The notes under the pieces: generated by a model | Told to the model about the DNA's origin: nothing | What the model saw: only the letters and a program-made list of their open reading frames with translations | Database searches by the model: none | Shown: positions 36,766 through 49,236 of the stretch, piece by piece | Layout: each line of letters starts with the position of its first letter | Position numbering within the stretch: position 1 is the first letter of the stretch | DNA from: Trileptium ribeirensis | Taxonomy: Eukaryota > Nematoda > Enoplea > Enoplida > Thoracostomopsidae | Assembly: GCA_030248225.1 (NCBI GenBank) | Contig: JASANE010012757.1 | Location: forward strand, 44,479-108,478 | Length of the DNA: 64,000 nucleotides | Direction: 5' to 3' | Position numbers and translations under genes: made by a program

Positions 36766-39271
36766 AACACGTTTAAATTAGCCACTACCTACTCGCATCT
36801 TAATGTGATCCTTGCATTATAAGTAATAGAAAATTAAATTTTTTTGAACAATTTTAATATGTAGACAGTGTAATACTTGTCGCACTTATTTGTACATATT
36901 GTCATGGCAGTTATACCTATTGACATGTCCACTGCATCAATATGTCGATGGTGACATGCTATTTGAAATAATTTTATAGATAGTATCGCGACAATTTTTA
37001 TGAACAGTGAGTAACTATCATGGTCATATATGCCATGTTGTACTCTGAACATGACAGCTTTCGAAGAGCGTACAGCTCATGCTTTCAAATGACGCATACA
37101 TTGACACATTTCTTAATTACATACTACGAAAGTATTAACATCGTACTCATAAACGGCAACACGTGCTAAAACGCGACAATTCCAATCTTTAAACGTAATG
37201 AATTCTACACTGATTATCCCTGTTTCGTACGTTCATATGTGAAACTATCATAATTATTATATTTTTAAACTTATAAACATAATATAATTTATGTGTATGT
37301 TGCTACTGATTTTCGCCCTTATGTACGTATATACATGCTAATGCGATTGTTTTTAATTCCAGAAACTTGACGTAAGCTGGCAGTTGTACCGATATAAAAG
37401 CACAACCATAACGATTTAGATTTTTTTCAGGTAGAACGGAGACTTTAACTCACAGGCTTACTGGAATGAAGGAAAAAATCGCATACGGTTGCTGAAGTTG
37501 TCCGAAAAGTATATAATACAATAATTCGAAGTTATTGAAAAACTTTTTGGCGTCTGTTATACTTAAGTGTAGTGCGTACTGGTAATAAAACATAACTCAT
37601 TTTGTTCTCTATTTCAAATAATTTACACTGAATTTTGGCATTATTGGACGCATGAGTGCTGTCGTAAACATATATTGTGCGTATCAAACTTCACTGTGGT
37701 ATTATGCACTAGTAACTCGCCAAACGAGACGGAACGGGCGAGGGTCATTGGCATATTTACAATTTTTATTTGGGCGCAAAAGCAAGTTCGAGTCATATTA
37801 TTTAGCTATTTCGTAGTGGTGTGAAACATTTTCTATTACGCGTACCATATCGTCAGACGGATTTGTCAATACCAAGAGGGATTTTATGGCAGTTTATGGG
37901 AGTCTGAATACAAATTTTGGGAGTCCGAAAACTTTTTTTGGTACAATGGCCGTCCTAAATATGCCAATGGCGGGTATGGCTTCTCTGTGATTATTTACCA
38001 TTTTGTCGTTCAAATTTCAGGTCCCTAAACCTGATTAAAGTTGCTAATTCCAATTATACACAGGCAATTATGCCTTAATGACATTGCTGCGGTCATTTTA
38101 CTTATATATCAAAACCAAAGAACTCCTACTTCTTCTGCTAATGACCGAAAAGAAAACAACTTTAAAATGTAGAAATCACAGATTAAGAAAAATATAATTT
38201 GTAGAGTCATTTTTGTGAAGAAGGTCTTTAAAGACTTGCATTAGTTGATGCTTACTACGCAAATCCAATTCCTTTCATTGTATTTAACAACTCTAATACC
38301 TGCAAACACGTTGGATTTATCTATATAAATCTATATTGGAAAAGAGGCGTAATTTGGCTATTTTTGGCAAAGTTTGCACAATTTAGCTCCCGCATCGTCC
38401 TTCAGGGTTCATAACACAGCCAGTATGGTGTTAAAACAATGAAATCAATTAGTTTAAGGGGTTAAATAGACATATAATCCATAGTTCAGCCCCTAAAGAA
38501 CAAAACTAGTTTTGCAAAAATTTTGAAGCTTTCACTTGACAACTTTGGCTCACAACTTGAAAGCGTTAGGTCTGACAAAAAATACGTAACAACAATTGTA
38601 CCTATCGATGAGAATTCTGTGGTCTCCGTTATTCGCTGCGAACCCTTTATTTCGCGATATAAGTCGCGAATGATATATATAGTCGGATGGTAAAAATTCA
38701 AAAATGTGACCCTTTAGCCTTTGTAGCTTATTTTGATCCGGAAGCCGAGGTCGTTGAGTTTACCGTCTAATGAAAGGACATAAACAGACTGATATTGTGA
38801 TCAAATAAAAAATAGTGAAGATTCATGAATACGGTGATAAAGTCCTGATCTATACAGACGAAGAAAAAATTTACGACTTTTGCCGTTAGCAAAGCTAGCT
38901 GTGAAAACCTCACACTCTTCGATCGCGCCGTTTCAAGTAGTGTCACATGTTATTTGTCAAAAAACCCAATGTCCTATCTCTCAGGCATGGTAGAGTGGTC
39001 CTCGGGGATTGGGCTGTGGGGGAGGAACTGTGTAGGTGGGCGAGTGACAGCACCATTGACGTTAGGGGTGTTCGCACCCCCAGCTATGTTGGAAAAAGGG
39101 GTGTCCGATGTCTCAGAGGTGAGAAAGCCCTGGCGCCTATGAACAAATTTGAAGTTATTATATACATATTTCTAAATATACAACTTGTCCGTTACTTTAT
39201 ATGCTTGCGTTCGTAAACATGAAGTGGCAGACACCGTAGAACGATTTTGACTCTGCGACGGCAAGCTAAGG
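36766..39271. other. Non-coding, no supported gene
   Basis: AT-rich with a GC-richer patch at 38975-39120 that has a weak tRNA-like A box (GGTAGAGTGG) but no B box. No gene is recognised. Confidence 0.4.
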
Positions 39272-39756
39272 TAATGCGTGATTAAACTTAAGGTGACCCC
39301 TCCAACCATCCTATTTTGTTATTACCGACATTGAATCGCAAACCCTTGTTACGAAAAAAGGCTTAATTTCATTCGGTTTTTCGGTAAACCGAAAATTGGC
39401 AAAATCAAATTCAAGTGCCAGAAATTAGACTTTGTGTTCGAACAGAATTTCGGCTATTTCAATCCGCAGAAATTCTGCTTTCTAATACATTAGCATTTAT
39501 TTTTGGACTATTCAGGGTTCGCGAACAAATTTAATACAAAAGTGACGTCACAATCAAATCGACAAATTTTCGTTCTCAAAAACTTTTACTTGAATTTTAA
39601 CGAAAACAAAATGGTCATAATTCTATCTTGAGCTCGATTTCCGCGAACAGTTTTACGCCGAATTTCAGTTGACCAAAAAGCGTTCCGTAACAAATTTTAT
39701 GCAAAAATACAAAATAGGATGGTAGACGAAGTCAGCTTAAGTTTACTCGCGCATAA
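39272..39756. mobile_element. MITE family 3, full-length copy
   Basis: Ends AATGCGTGATTAAACTTAAG and CTTAAGTTTACTCGCGCAT are inverted relatives, and inverted similarity extends through CATCCTATTTTG / CAAAATAGGATG. It carries the palindrome TTCGCGAA inside and has no coding capacity. Related copies are at 46865-47153 and 58274-58699. Confidence 0.7.
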
Positions 39757-39799
39757 AACACAGTGGGCATATTGAGGGGTTACACCTTAAGAGTCGGAC

Positions 39800-39960
39800 T
39801 CTTGGTAATCTATATCTACTTTCTCCAGCACCTGCATGCCGAAGACGCGAGAGAAAATTTTGAGTAAATTGGCAAAAATTTGGGAAAATCTGTGGCAGGG
39901 CAGAACAAAGGACGTACCCCAGCTTCATTTTTAGGGGCTTCTGCCTGCCTCCTGTTCTCT
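39800..39960 (-). repeat. Dispersed repeat (family 4), inverted copy
   Basis: Read on the minus strand it has TTTTTGCCAATTTACTCAAA preceded by a purine-rich block, resembling the T-rich half of the copies at 50330 and 51420. Confidence 0.3.
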
Positions 39961-40610
39961 GGTGCCTGAGTAGTGCGAATCATATTGGAAATGAAATGTG
40001 TTAATTTGATTTGCGTTTCTACGTATCACATATACAAATTCTTTATGTATTGTTGAAACTGCTACCAGATATGCCCAAAGCGATTTTAAATTTATGGTCT
40101 TTTGAATTCGACGTAGTAGAAACCGGTTGGTTTTGAGTTCTCCGATTTAAAACGAGTCAATCTATGCACGAGTTACATTAAGATTTGCGCACCCACTCCA
40201 CTGAACACGGTTCCATAAAAAGCCTATGCGGACGTAACACTGCAGTTGTCACATTGTGACGATGACGTTATCAGCTGCTACAAGTTTCATGCATCAGCTT
40301 ACATTTTTGAACGAATCCTGTGCAAGATTTTTTGGTTTTTTCTAGGCCCCATGGCTGTCCATTACAGTGTGGCTGACTTATAGGAAGAAACCATCCTAAC
40401 TTCGGAATAACCATGTCTAGATGTAGTAATAGTAAACACAATATTTATTGTTGGGTTTACAGAAGATAATAACAAATATTAACTCACATAAAATTTATAT
40501 GAATGTTGGGCCAGCTGAAACATTTTAAGTAATGCACTGAGACGACAAAGAAAGAAGGGCTAGCAGCACTTATTGCAAATTTCACCTTTGCGTAATCTCG
40601 TAAATTTTCT

Positions 40611-40745
40611 TTTAATTCGAAACGTGTATCATTCAAGTGACCCAAAGACAAACGTGGCGGAGTGGTCTAGCGCGCCGTCCCGTTCCATCGATTTAGAGTT
40701 CAGGGTTCAAATTACGTCGGTACCTTTTGCATTTTTTGTTTCAGC
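40611..40745 (+). repeat. tRNA-derived SINE
   Basis: A 45-base leader (ATTCGAAACGTGTATCATTC..ACAAACG) is followed by GGCGGAGTGGTCTAGCGC (A box) and GGGTTCAAATTACG (B box). The same leader and tRNA-like body occur inverted at 49100-49236, so this is an interspersed element rather than a functional tRNA gene. The acceptor stem does not pair. Confidence 0.6.
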
Positions 40746-42835
40746 ACATATATACATGGGCTCGTGACATTTTGAGGCAATAACATAACAAAGCACTAAT
40801 TTCAAAATGCTTATCAATTTTAGCGTTGGGGCAGGATTTTACAAAACATGTTGTTCGTTTTTGGATTAGCTGGTGCTTCTCCGGTGAAATTACCAATTGA
40901 GATAAATTATATAGCATAGCAGAGCTCGACATTTCGCTAACGGGCAACCGGCAGCACCTGATTCATGTTACGTAGAACTAAGAATGCCCAAAATTCAAAG
41001 CCCCCTACTAACTTAAAAGAAATCAGCAATAAATAATTTTGCTGTTTCTATTATGAAATATATGATAATGCTTTTAAAATAACAACAACCTCAATGAATT
41101 ACCGTATTAATCGGTATGTTAACGTCATACAAACATTACGTAATAATTAAATCAAACATTGTTATATAACTTGCCCAAACAGTAGTCGATGTTGTAGTCA
41201 TAGAGCCGGTATAGTCAGTATTTTTGTCAACTAAGTTTGTGCGTCCGTCTGTTTGCCGTGGTCAGTCATCCGATAGTTTATTAAGTTTCAGGCACTCTGG
41301 CCTCAATGGTCTGCCTTGTCCATCCTACCTATACGTTCTCATTTGCTTCCGTCATCGCTGAGTTTAGCAATTCTGTCAAGCCCTGGCCAACCAGAATAAT
41401 TTATTAGAGCCGTCAATACTATTCCGTCTATAATCGGCTTTATCATATTATTGTGGCGTCAATCATCGTTAAGTTTATCACCATATTTGTTGTGGTGAAC
41501 TGACAAAAATATTTCTTCGAGTCGACTAAAAGCTTCGAGTCAGCACGTGGCATTCACATTCGCGTGGTTCAGGTTTGGTAATATTACCATATCGCTGATA
41601 CATTGCGAAATTCCGAGAAGCTGTTTTCGGTTTAAGCAATGAACCGATATATTATATAATAGAAAAAGCTTCAACGCTTATCTACACCGGAATTACGAAA
41701 CTAAATTCTGAATTCTTTTCGAAAATGTTTACTAAACGTTATAACAATAAACATTAAATGAACCTGAAATTGTTACCAAGAGCTCATTGTAAAACAATTT
41801 GTCTATGAGTTTGATATTAGATCATACTCATATACGGCTTTTCAACGTACCAAGTGATCGTTTTTGGCTTACCGACTCGCTTACCCCCACCTCTGTTGAC
41901 GCAATCGGACCGATCCATAGGTTTGCATTGGTTCACCATTAATTCAAAAGTAGCCGAATAAATCTAATGTAATTTTAGCGGTTATACTATTAACCTTTTC
42001 TTTTACTTGCACATTGTTATTTTTACGACACACTAAAATCAAGACCAGTGATTACCTCTGACTGCGGCTTTCAAATGCAATATCAAAATATTTTGGCTGA
42101 GGGATGTAGCGAAATATCCTTAAAAAGAACCATCCAAAAAATCGGAGAGTCAGCAATTTACAAAAGTATATAATTTGGACCCTACCTCAAAATCGGGAGG
42201 TAGGAAAGATTTTAAATGTCACTACATAATGACTCATCTTGAAAATAGGATAATCACCTTCCTAAACTGGAAAAAGGGTCAAAACCATGTTCGGTTGTCT
42301 TATTTGGTAAATGGAAATATGGTGAGGGCTTTATAATTTTTAGTTTTCCATCAACAAGTCTTATTAATTGGGAGAGACCAATATTTTATCGAAATAGGAA
42401 TCAGTATTATCTATATATGGTCCTCCCACTAACTTCGATGTTCTGGAAGCTCGCTAACACCACAGGGTTACTTCGAATAAGGGAAACCGGTCCAGTGTAT
42501 TTTGATCCGGTTCAAACCCGGAAACCTCGTAGAAATGAAATTGCATCGCTAGCGTTTCAACGATCTTTCTGGTGATAGGGATTATTCCCAAATTTTCTTG
42601 GTTGGTGATAGCACTAATATGTCATCAATAATCATGGAGTTTGTTCTTGAAGACGTGATAGTTGGTACCTGTAAAGTAACCTGGGGGGGTGGGCGTAAAC
42701 CAGAAAACGGCTACTTCAAAACATAATAAGAAAGTACATCAATATGACTGAGGATAACCTTCTATATATTTTCCTGGGGCTGTTGCTTTTATTAATACAG
42801 AAAACAAATAACGCAGATATTTAACATAGATATTA
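40746..42835. other. Non-coding, no supported gene
   Basis: No exon recognised. The last few hundred bases may hold further decayed retroelement sequence upstream of the BEL/Pao fragment, but I could not align it. Confidence 0.4.
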
Positions 42836-44080
42836 CTAACAGTTCCAAGTTACCCCATTTGTTGCCGTGAAAAATAATCATTTCACCAATCTTGTCGTCC
42901 AGGATGTTCACGCGAATGCAGCCGATAAACTTTACGTTAGATCCGAAGTAAATATTGGATTCCAGAAGTAAATATTGGATTCCACAGGAAAAGTCTGCCT
43001 TGAAGAGCTTATTGATAAATTGGATCATTTGCGGAATCGCGAGGGTGGTCGACTTTGTACACTAGAAAGTACAACTATCTCGTCGGTTCGTGTGAAGCAG
43101 TTACCAAAAATTACTAACGTTGGGGTCGATCACATAAGACCTCTTTTCGTTAATAAGGACGTTTTTGAAAACAGAGATTGATCTTAGAAAAAAGTATGGG
43201 TATGCCTTTTAAAATGTGCAGTGAAAAGAACTGTTCATTTAGAAACTGCTGGAATACTTTTCTACTATATTTACGTCGTTTCTGCACAACTCACGGGGTG
43301 CTAAATATAATTATTTCAGACAATGTAAAACTGCTTTAGCAGGTCATTAGGGTCTTAGGTCAGGTTTTGCGAAGCCACGACTTCCAAAGCTTTGTATTTC
43401 AAAATGTATTCATTGGAAATTCATCACCTGAATTTTTCCCTTAGATGGGAGGATATTACAAAAACTTATGTTCCATCGGTCAAACAACGAGTGTTAATGA
43501 AATCGCTCGGATGTAAATGTTTCAGTCGTCAGAAACTTCAAACACTTGTCACCTAAATGCCGCAGTAATCAACATAATTCCGCAATTTTCCATTACGAAA
43601 GTGACCGGAATGACAAAGCACTGACATCATTAAATATTTTGGGTACATAGAGCGCATTTCAATTCCTTGCTTACGTATGTCTGATGATTTAGAGTATGCA
43701 TCAGCGGGAACCTCGTCCGCCGCCACCAATTAATGGAACGATGAACGGCAGATCTAGCCATTCTCAATAATGCTTAAAATGCTAGCGTAGCGAATATTTG
43801 TCGTCTTTACGAAAAAGCAAGTCCCAAGTTGAACAGTAAATGTCCGTTAGAGAAATCGTAGAACTTTCACAACACATGTTTGGTTGTGGTTATTTTTAAC
43901 TTTTTCAAAGACGATCTCAGGCGTCATCGGTGGAAATTAGGACAAGTTTTTGCAGCTGTATGAGGGAGATGATACCAAAGTTCATAGCACCAAGACACAG
44001 TTTCCAAATCACACCAGTATTCGTCGCCCTGCCGAACTACTGTTATACAATTGAATTGGAAGAAACACATGTTTTGCAAC
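42836..44080 (+). pseudogene. BEL/Pao retrotransposon pol (integrase) remnant
   Basis: Pieces of a BEL/Pao integrase lie in the correct order across three frames. SSKLPHLLP and NNHFTNLVVQDVH belong to the pre-zinc-finger segment (42836-42915); KYWIPQ and ICGIAR to the zinc-binding region (42967-43040); VGVDHIRPLFVN carries the first catalytic Asp (about 43123); KVWVCLLKCAVKRTVHLE is at about 43192; IIISDN carries the second Asp (about 43315); MGGYYKN stands where the family has GGFYER, so the catalytic Glu is lost. KSLGCK..QKLQTLVT and HRWKLGQV belong to the C-terminal region (to about 44080). Frameshifts, stops and a 21-base tandem duplication at 42946-42987 show it is dead. LTRs were not identified. 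Confidence 0.85.
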
Positions 44081-44501
44081 TACCCAATAAAATGCAACGA
44101 CCCTAGCAATTTTGTAAAGCAAGGTGCAGTAGTAGTAGCGCTACAAAATATTAAATACGTTTTATCAAAGCAAAATGCTTTGGATATTCCAACTTTTAGG
44201 TATGCGACCGCTTATCGATAGCTACACCCCATTGTGTCGTTTTTGTTCGCAGGATTTCTTCTCCAGTGGACTTTTCATCTATTCAGCAAATGCATCGGAC
44301 GATTCAGCTTATCGAACAACTAAAGGCGTCTAGTGTACAGAACTTACTGCGTCGATCTCCGCCTAGGCAGAATTATTTTTCACAGCACATGTGGTCCAAG
44401 CAACAGCTCTTCAGTCGTTAAGTAAGTACACTATTTGTGAACGCAATGTTTATAAAGCTATCATGGTCTATTTCAGTGAGCATCGCGATACCATATTTCA
44501 C
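44081..44501. other. Possible 3' flank of the BEL/Pao remnant
   Basis: Could contain polypurine tract and LTR debris, but no repeated LTR was seen. No gene is recognised. Confidence 0.35.
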
Positions 44502-44840
44502 TTATAACTTACACGTTTGTCCACACAAGTCATTAATAGCGGTAATAGTGTCCTGAAATAATTTGTTGTGGCATCTGGTAATAGTGGCGATAATTTTGCG
44601 TGATCTTGTGGCTTTCACTTCTAACTTACAAGTTTGGCCGAGGAAGTCATTAGTAGCGGGCAAAGTGTCCTCGAATAATTTGTTGTGACATCGAGTAATG
44701 GTGGCGATAAGTTTGTGTGATATTGTGGCTTTCACTTCTAACTTACACGTTTGGCCGCGGAAGTCATTAATAGCGGTAATAGTGCCCTCGAATAATTTGT
44801 TGTGACATCCGGTAATGGTGGAGATAATTTTGTGTGCCAT
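44502..44840 (-). repeat. Three 117-base tandem repeats, open as 39-residue repeats
   Basis: On the minus strand three successive 117-base units translate without a stop to 39-residue repeats sharing ATITRCHNKLFE, TAINDF.GQTCKLEVKAT and an S.KIIATI linker. Each unit has two cysteines at fixed positions. The units differ at many bases yet all keep the frame. I do not recognise the family. No flanking exon, signal peptide or splice site was found, and it lies next to retroelement debris, so it may be a minisatellite or a piece of a repeat protein gene. Confidence 0.5.
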
Positions 44841-45889
44841 GTTACTTTTGCAAATGACTATAAATGTGTGGAACTAAAAACCCGATCAGCGACGGTCTCT
44901 ATGTACATTTTGTGCCAGATCATCTTCCATATTATCGTCTACAAATACGTCATCGTTAGTTCTGGAGTAAAATGTCGCAAAGCAGCCGCAAATGGCGGGA
45001 TTAGCGTCAAATCATCTTTCGCTAAACAGTGATAATACAGTAGTAACTTCTACTTCTGCTATCGTGAACAGCAAAGTTCAGGCCTTTCGAATAACTTTGC
45101 CTTGCTTATCCGGAATAGTTTCGTGGTGACAATCACATGTTTTGGGACGCGTCAAAGTTCAAAAATTAATAAATTTTTTTCACCATCCCGAAGTCATTGA
45201 TGAACCAATGTTTCGTAGAGACAAGTTCATATCAATCACACTGCTAATTGGTGTTTCCAGATATTTTGACTTTTAGTTGCAGATCTTTTATTTCCTTTAA
45301 TGCCAGAGTAGACTTTACCCACACCCTCAACAATCCAATTTTGCTATTTCGGGAAAAAATATAGACTGATTATTTAGTATAACCCGTTATTCAGTGCGAA
45401 ACTGTTCTTGAACATACAGCTGTGGTAAAGAAATCAGGTGTGTTTTTGGCGTGTTCGTATGGTTACGAGCCGTTACCATCATTGTGCTTAGGATTGGACA
45501 GAGATAGACACAGTAGATTTTTTCTTTGTGTTGGATGTCGCTTATGCTCAGGCAGTTTTCAAATTATATCGTAATTCAGAGTTGTTTAATAAAATGAACA
45601 GTTGTGTGCAAATTTAGTGTATTTTGACGACATGGTCCATCATCGTGACTGAACCGATACAGGAACCAATCAAATATATCGCGAATTTTTCGTTTTGAGA
45701 TTTTGGAATTTTTTATTTCATTGTTTTGATTATTGCAAGAAGAAATGAAGAGGTCTTCGGCTTTGGTAAGCTACTGTCTGTGTGTAATTGGTATCATGGG
45801 ACTTTAAGTGGGCTTAGAGTCCTCAATTTGCAACGGCAAAATCGTCAATAAGGGCAGCGTAACCAGATTTACCCGGTATTGCCTCACTT
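44841..45889. other. Non-coding, no supported gene
   Basis: AT-rich, nothing recognised. Confidence 0.4.
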
Positions 45890-46080
45890 TGCGTGTTACT
45901 AGTATCTACAGTGACGTTTTTTACAAGTTACGCAGTTTCCGTGTCAGTTTTTCTAAAAAGGGACACATTTTTGTAGCAGCTTTTTTTAAAGTGACCCAGT
46001 TTCTGTAATAGTTTATCTGAAAGTGACACAGTTTCTCTAGAAATTTTTCTCAAACTGACACAATTTCTTTAGCCGCATGT
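45890..46080. repeat. Degenerate 38-40-base tandem repeat
   Basis: Four to five imperfect units of the form GTGACACAGTTTCTGTAGCA followed by GTTTTTCTAAAAA. Repeat unit boundaries drift by a base or two. Confidence 0.65.
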
Positions 46081-46864
46081 TCAAAAATTTTTCAATAATG
46101 AGCTGTGACTGCACTCATAATTTCTAGAATTTGTCACTAATTTTGTCTGTTTATTACAGAAAAAAAATTGTCAAAGGTACGCAACGTTTACCTAGCCGTT
46201 AATCGCTTAGAGGTGTCGGCAGTGACAACTAAAAAGCGAATATGCTTAAAACTGGCAGCCATTCTAAAACTCAAATGCACAGTGTTTGTGCTGGAATTTT
46301 AGTATATTTATAGTTTTCTAACATTACAATACATTTATTAGAATGCATTATTTTTTACATTTTTTATCGTAAAGCATGTTGTCCTACTGATGCTGATGTT
46401 TACGGATCGGAGAATATTTTTAGGTACGGAAATCTATAGTCATAATAATTTATAATAACTACGCGAACATAAGCAACGGTTTATTATTCTGGTCGCAAAA
46501 AAGTAATATAAAAATAAATAACACTTGTTTTGTGTCGCTAATATTGCAACATAAGTCTGATTTGAACATCGTAAAAATACATAAAGTTTGATTGGACACA
46601 TCCGCTTACGAGAACATCGATGTTTGTGTGTACCCTGGTAGTTATTGCATTTCATGTTAGTAGCGTAGGATACCCGGGTAACGATTTTTTACCCCTTACC
46701 AATGCCTAAGACACTCTTTCCATGCCTACTATAACTTTGACCCCTTGACCATCTTGTCTAATGAAACCCGGTGTCAAATCCGCATTATTTGTTATGGAAC
46801 AAGTAACAATGTAGATTTCATTCACTGCTAGCCCAGAAGTAGTGCAAGGCAATCAGCCAATGAC
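46081..46864. other. Non-coding, no supported gene
   Basis: AT-rich, nothing recognised. Confidence 0.4.
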
Positions 46865-47153
46865 AGTTCCGTTACGAATGTCCAAGTTTTGAATTAGGAT
46901 ACGTCACTGTTCGCGAACAAATTCGATGCAATTGCGACGGCATAAACGAAAGTATTCTATAGTTTGAAATTGGTTGTTCACGAACATACCCTTTTAAATT
47001 AGCAACCGACAACATTTTGTTTACAAGTAGTTTTAACGTTTGCGAACAGAAAAGATCTAATTTTTGCTCGATTCGATAAAGTTCGTTAACGTAGTTTTTC
47101 AAAATAACAAAATACTAATGTCGGTGGGTCAGGCTAAGTTTACCTTCGCTTAA
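46865..47153. mobile_element. MITE family 3, partial copy
   Basis: Contains the TGTTCGCGAACAAATT palindrome block and the right end GTCAGGCTAAGTTTACCTTC followed by GCTTAAT, as in the copy at 39272-39756. A convincing left terminus was not found. Confidence 0.55.
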
Positions 47154-48029
47154 TAATAAATGATACATTACTAGGAAGAATGATTATCTCAGCACAATGG
47201 AGAGATATATGCATCTACAGTGAAAACCAAGAATCACAGTATAGCATTACAGTTAAATTGTGACAACTATAAATTCCTGTTAATATGTAATTCGGCGTAT
47301 ACACTTTTATACGAACAGATGTTACTCCATTCTTCCCAATGAGAATGGCCGACGCATCTGTTTGTAAGTTTTTGTCAATGTATAAAATTTTTGTTTAAAT
47401 CCACGTTGTGTGGAATTAGTGTTATACTGTAGCACACTCAACTAACACGTATGTTAACACAACACCATCTCAAGAAGCAGCATGGACATTACACTAGTTC
47501 AAAATTTCTGTGTTAACATGTATTACACGTAACGTGATTAGTAAATTTGGTATTCTGTGAGACGAACGGCCCAGTTAAATAAATATTTACTTACAATTGA
47601 GCAGCTCACTACTACGTGATTCTTGCGATATAGCTTTCACAATAGTCATCGCTGCGTATAAATATTTCAGAATGATTTCAAGGTAAAATTTAAGCTATTA
47701 TTTAAATTTTATGCATGAGTAAACCTAAGTTGCGCCGCCTACCATTTCTCACAAAATGCTGTTAATACCACGACCAATTCCAAATTCCATACTCAAAGAT
47801 TAACGTTTGTGAAAGTAGATAGAATGGTTGCAATTGGACTAATTTCTGTTTCCTACAAAGCAAATATATGGATTTTCCACGATCATGGCTGTTTCATTCC
47901 GCATTTTTTCGTTGCGTTAGCACATTTTGTTTTAATATTGCCAATATGTGCCGTTGGCAAACACAACATGTGCCGTATACTTTTAAAAGTGTACACGGAG
48001 GAATTTCGTTCGGTAACAAAATAAAAAAT
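47154..48029. other. Non-coding, possible MITE family 3 end
   Basis: GCATGAGTAAACCTAAGTTG followed by CGCCTACCAT at about 47713-47745 resembles the left end of MITE family 3. No gene is supported. Confidence 0.4.
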
Positions 48030-48225
48030 TTCCAGTTGAAATGCTTAAACGATCACTAATCGGTCAATGTTTTAGAACTAATCGTTAATTGGCCAAACAT
48101 ATTGCTTTTAACGTTTTGGATGTGTTGCCCAAAGCACTCAACTTTGCATTATCTTATATGTTGAAGGATGGTTTGTACACCGTACAAGCGATCAATCGCT
48201 AATGGCTACAGATGATGGCAGGGGC
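48030..48225 (+). repeat. Dispersed repeat, copy 2 (partner at 1.6 kb)
   Basis: Aligns collinearly to 1640-1835, with TGTTTTAGAACTAAT, TTTAACGTTTTGGATG, GGATGGTTTGTACAC, AAGCGATCAATC and GATGATGGCAGG. Confidence 0.45.
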
Positions 48226-48239
48226 GCACCTTGAATTTA

Positions 48240-48410
48240 GTGATGCATTCACTGATAAAGCAGTTTTCAGATAAATCTGGGGGATCAGTACATCTCGATC
48301 CTCCCAAAAACTGGGGTGGGCAGGCCAAAAGCGCCCGTATCATCAAACACTGGTTTACATGTAAGTGCAGGGAAGTGTCATACTCTTCCCTAATGCACTC
48401 TTGGTAATAT
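48240..48410 (+). mobile_element. Foldback terminal module, eroded left copy
   Basis: Holds a single unit of the C/G-run minisatellite (CCCAAAAACTGGGGTGGG), a degenerate CCCGT stem and the stem-loop GTGCAGGGAAG..CTTCCC at 48365-48399. It is in the same orientation as the left arm of the giant palindrome at 54300-54460 and opposite to the module at 50665-51015, so the two form a head-to-head pair around 2.3 kb. Confidence 0.65.
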
Positions 48411-48460
48411 TTAGTAACTGTTTAACTTAAATATATTATACTATTAAACTTATAGTAAAC

Positions 48461-48960
48461 CCCGCCTTTTCCTATAAATTCATAGTCCCTTTCCCTTTTC
48501 AAAATTTCCCCATTTACCCCCAAAATCCTCTAATACCTCTTTTCGCAAAATTCCTAATACCTCTCTCTACCTTCCCCATAAACAATATCCTACCCATCCC
48601 ACCTTCCTTTCCAATCCCACCAAATAGTTTTTCCCTATCGTGAAAACATTTATCTTCATTTCCGCAACCTTTCCCCACTACTTTATATAACCTTTTCTCG
48701 TACCTACCAATTTTTCCCTTTATTACCCTTATCCCATTTTATTATAAACCCTTCTTCTTTAAATTACCATTCCCTTTTTAATACTCCCTCTCCTAAAAAT
48801 TCCCCCCTTTACAATTACCTATTTTCCCATATACCCTATACCCATATATTTCCCCATTTCCTACTGTCCTTAATTCTCACCCCCTTTCATACATCCCCTC
48901 TCTTTCCTTACTTTCCTACCCTTTCCCCATATTTTCCCCATCTTTTACTTTGCTTTAAAT
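48461..48960. repeat. G-depleted C/T/A tract
   Basis: Counted directly, these 500 bases contain only about 10 G, with dense CCC and CCCC runs between T and A stretches. Flanking DNA on both sides has normal composition. No tandem unit is visible. It could be an unusual polypyrimidine satellite, a strand-biased mutated sequence or miscalled sequence. Confidence 0.7.
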
Positions 48961-49099
48961 TTAACTTCCTTAAAATCACGCAATGTTTTTGTAAAATCTT
49001 ATTCCGAAGATGAATCTTTTAATTATGTAAAAATTTAAGCGCTCTGATAACTTTATTACGTTTCTATACGAGATGCCAACATGTACATATTTGTTAGAA

Positions 49100-49236
49100 A
49101 AAATAGCGAAAACGCAAAAAATGTACCAATATTGCATCCATAACCTCTGAATTGGAAAGGCAGGACAATGTGCTAGACCATTACGCCACGTTTGTTTTAG
49201 GCTCATTTGAATGACATGCAATTTCGAATTAAAATA
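49100..49236 (-). repeat. tRNA-derived SINE, inverted copy
   Basis: On the minus strand it reads ATTCGAAATTGCATGTCATTC..ACAAACG, GGCGTAATGGTCTAGCAC (A box) and AGGTTATGGATGCAA (decayed B box), then TTTTTTGCGTTTTCGC, matching 40611-40745. Confidence 0.6.

Noticed and set aside
40651..40730. Functional tRNA gene
   Set aside because: A and B boxes are present but the acceptor stem does not pair and the sequence recurs with flanking leader, which indicates a SINE.
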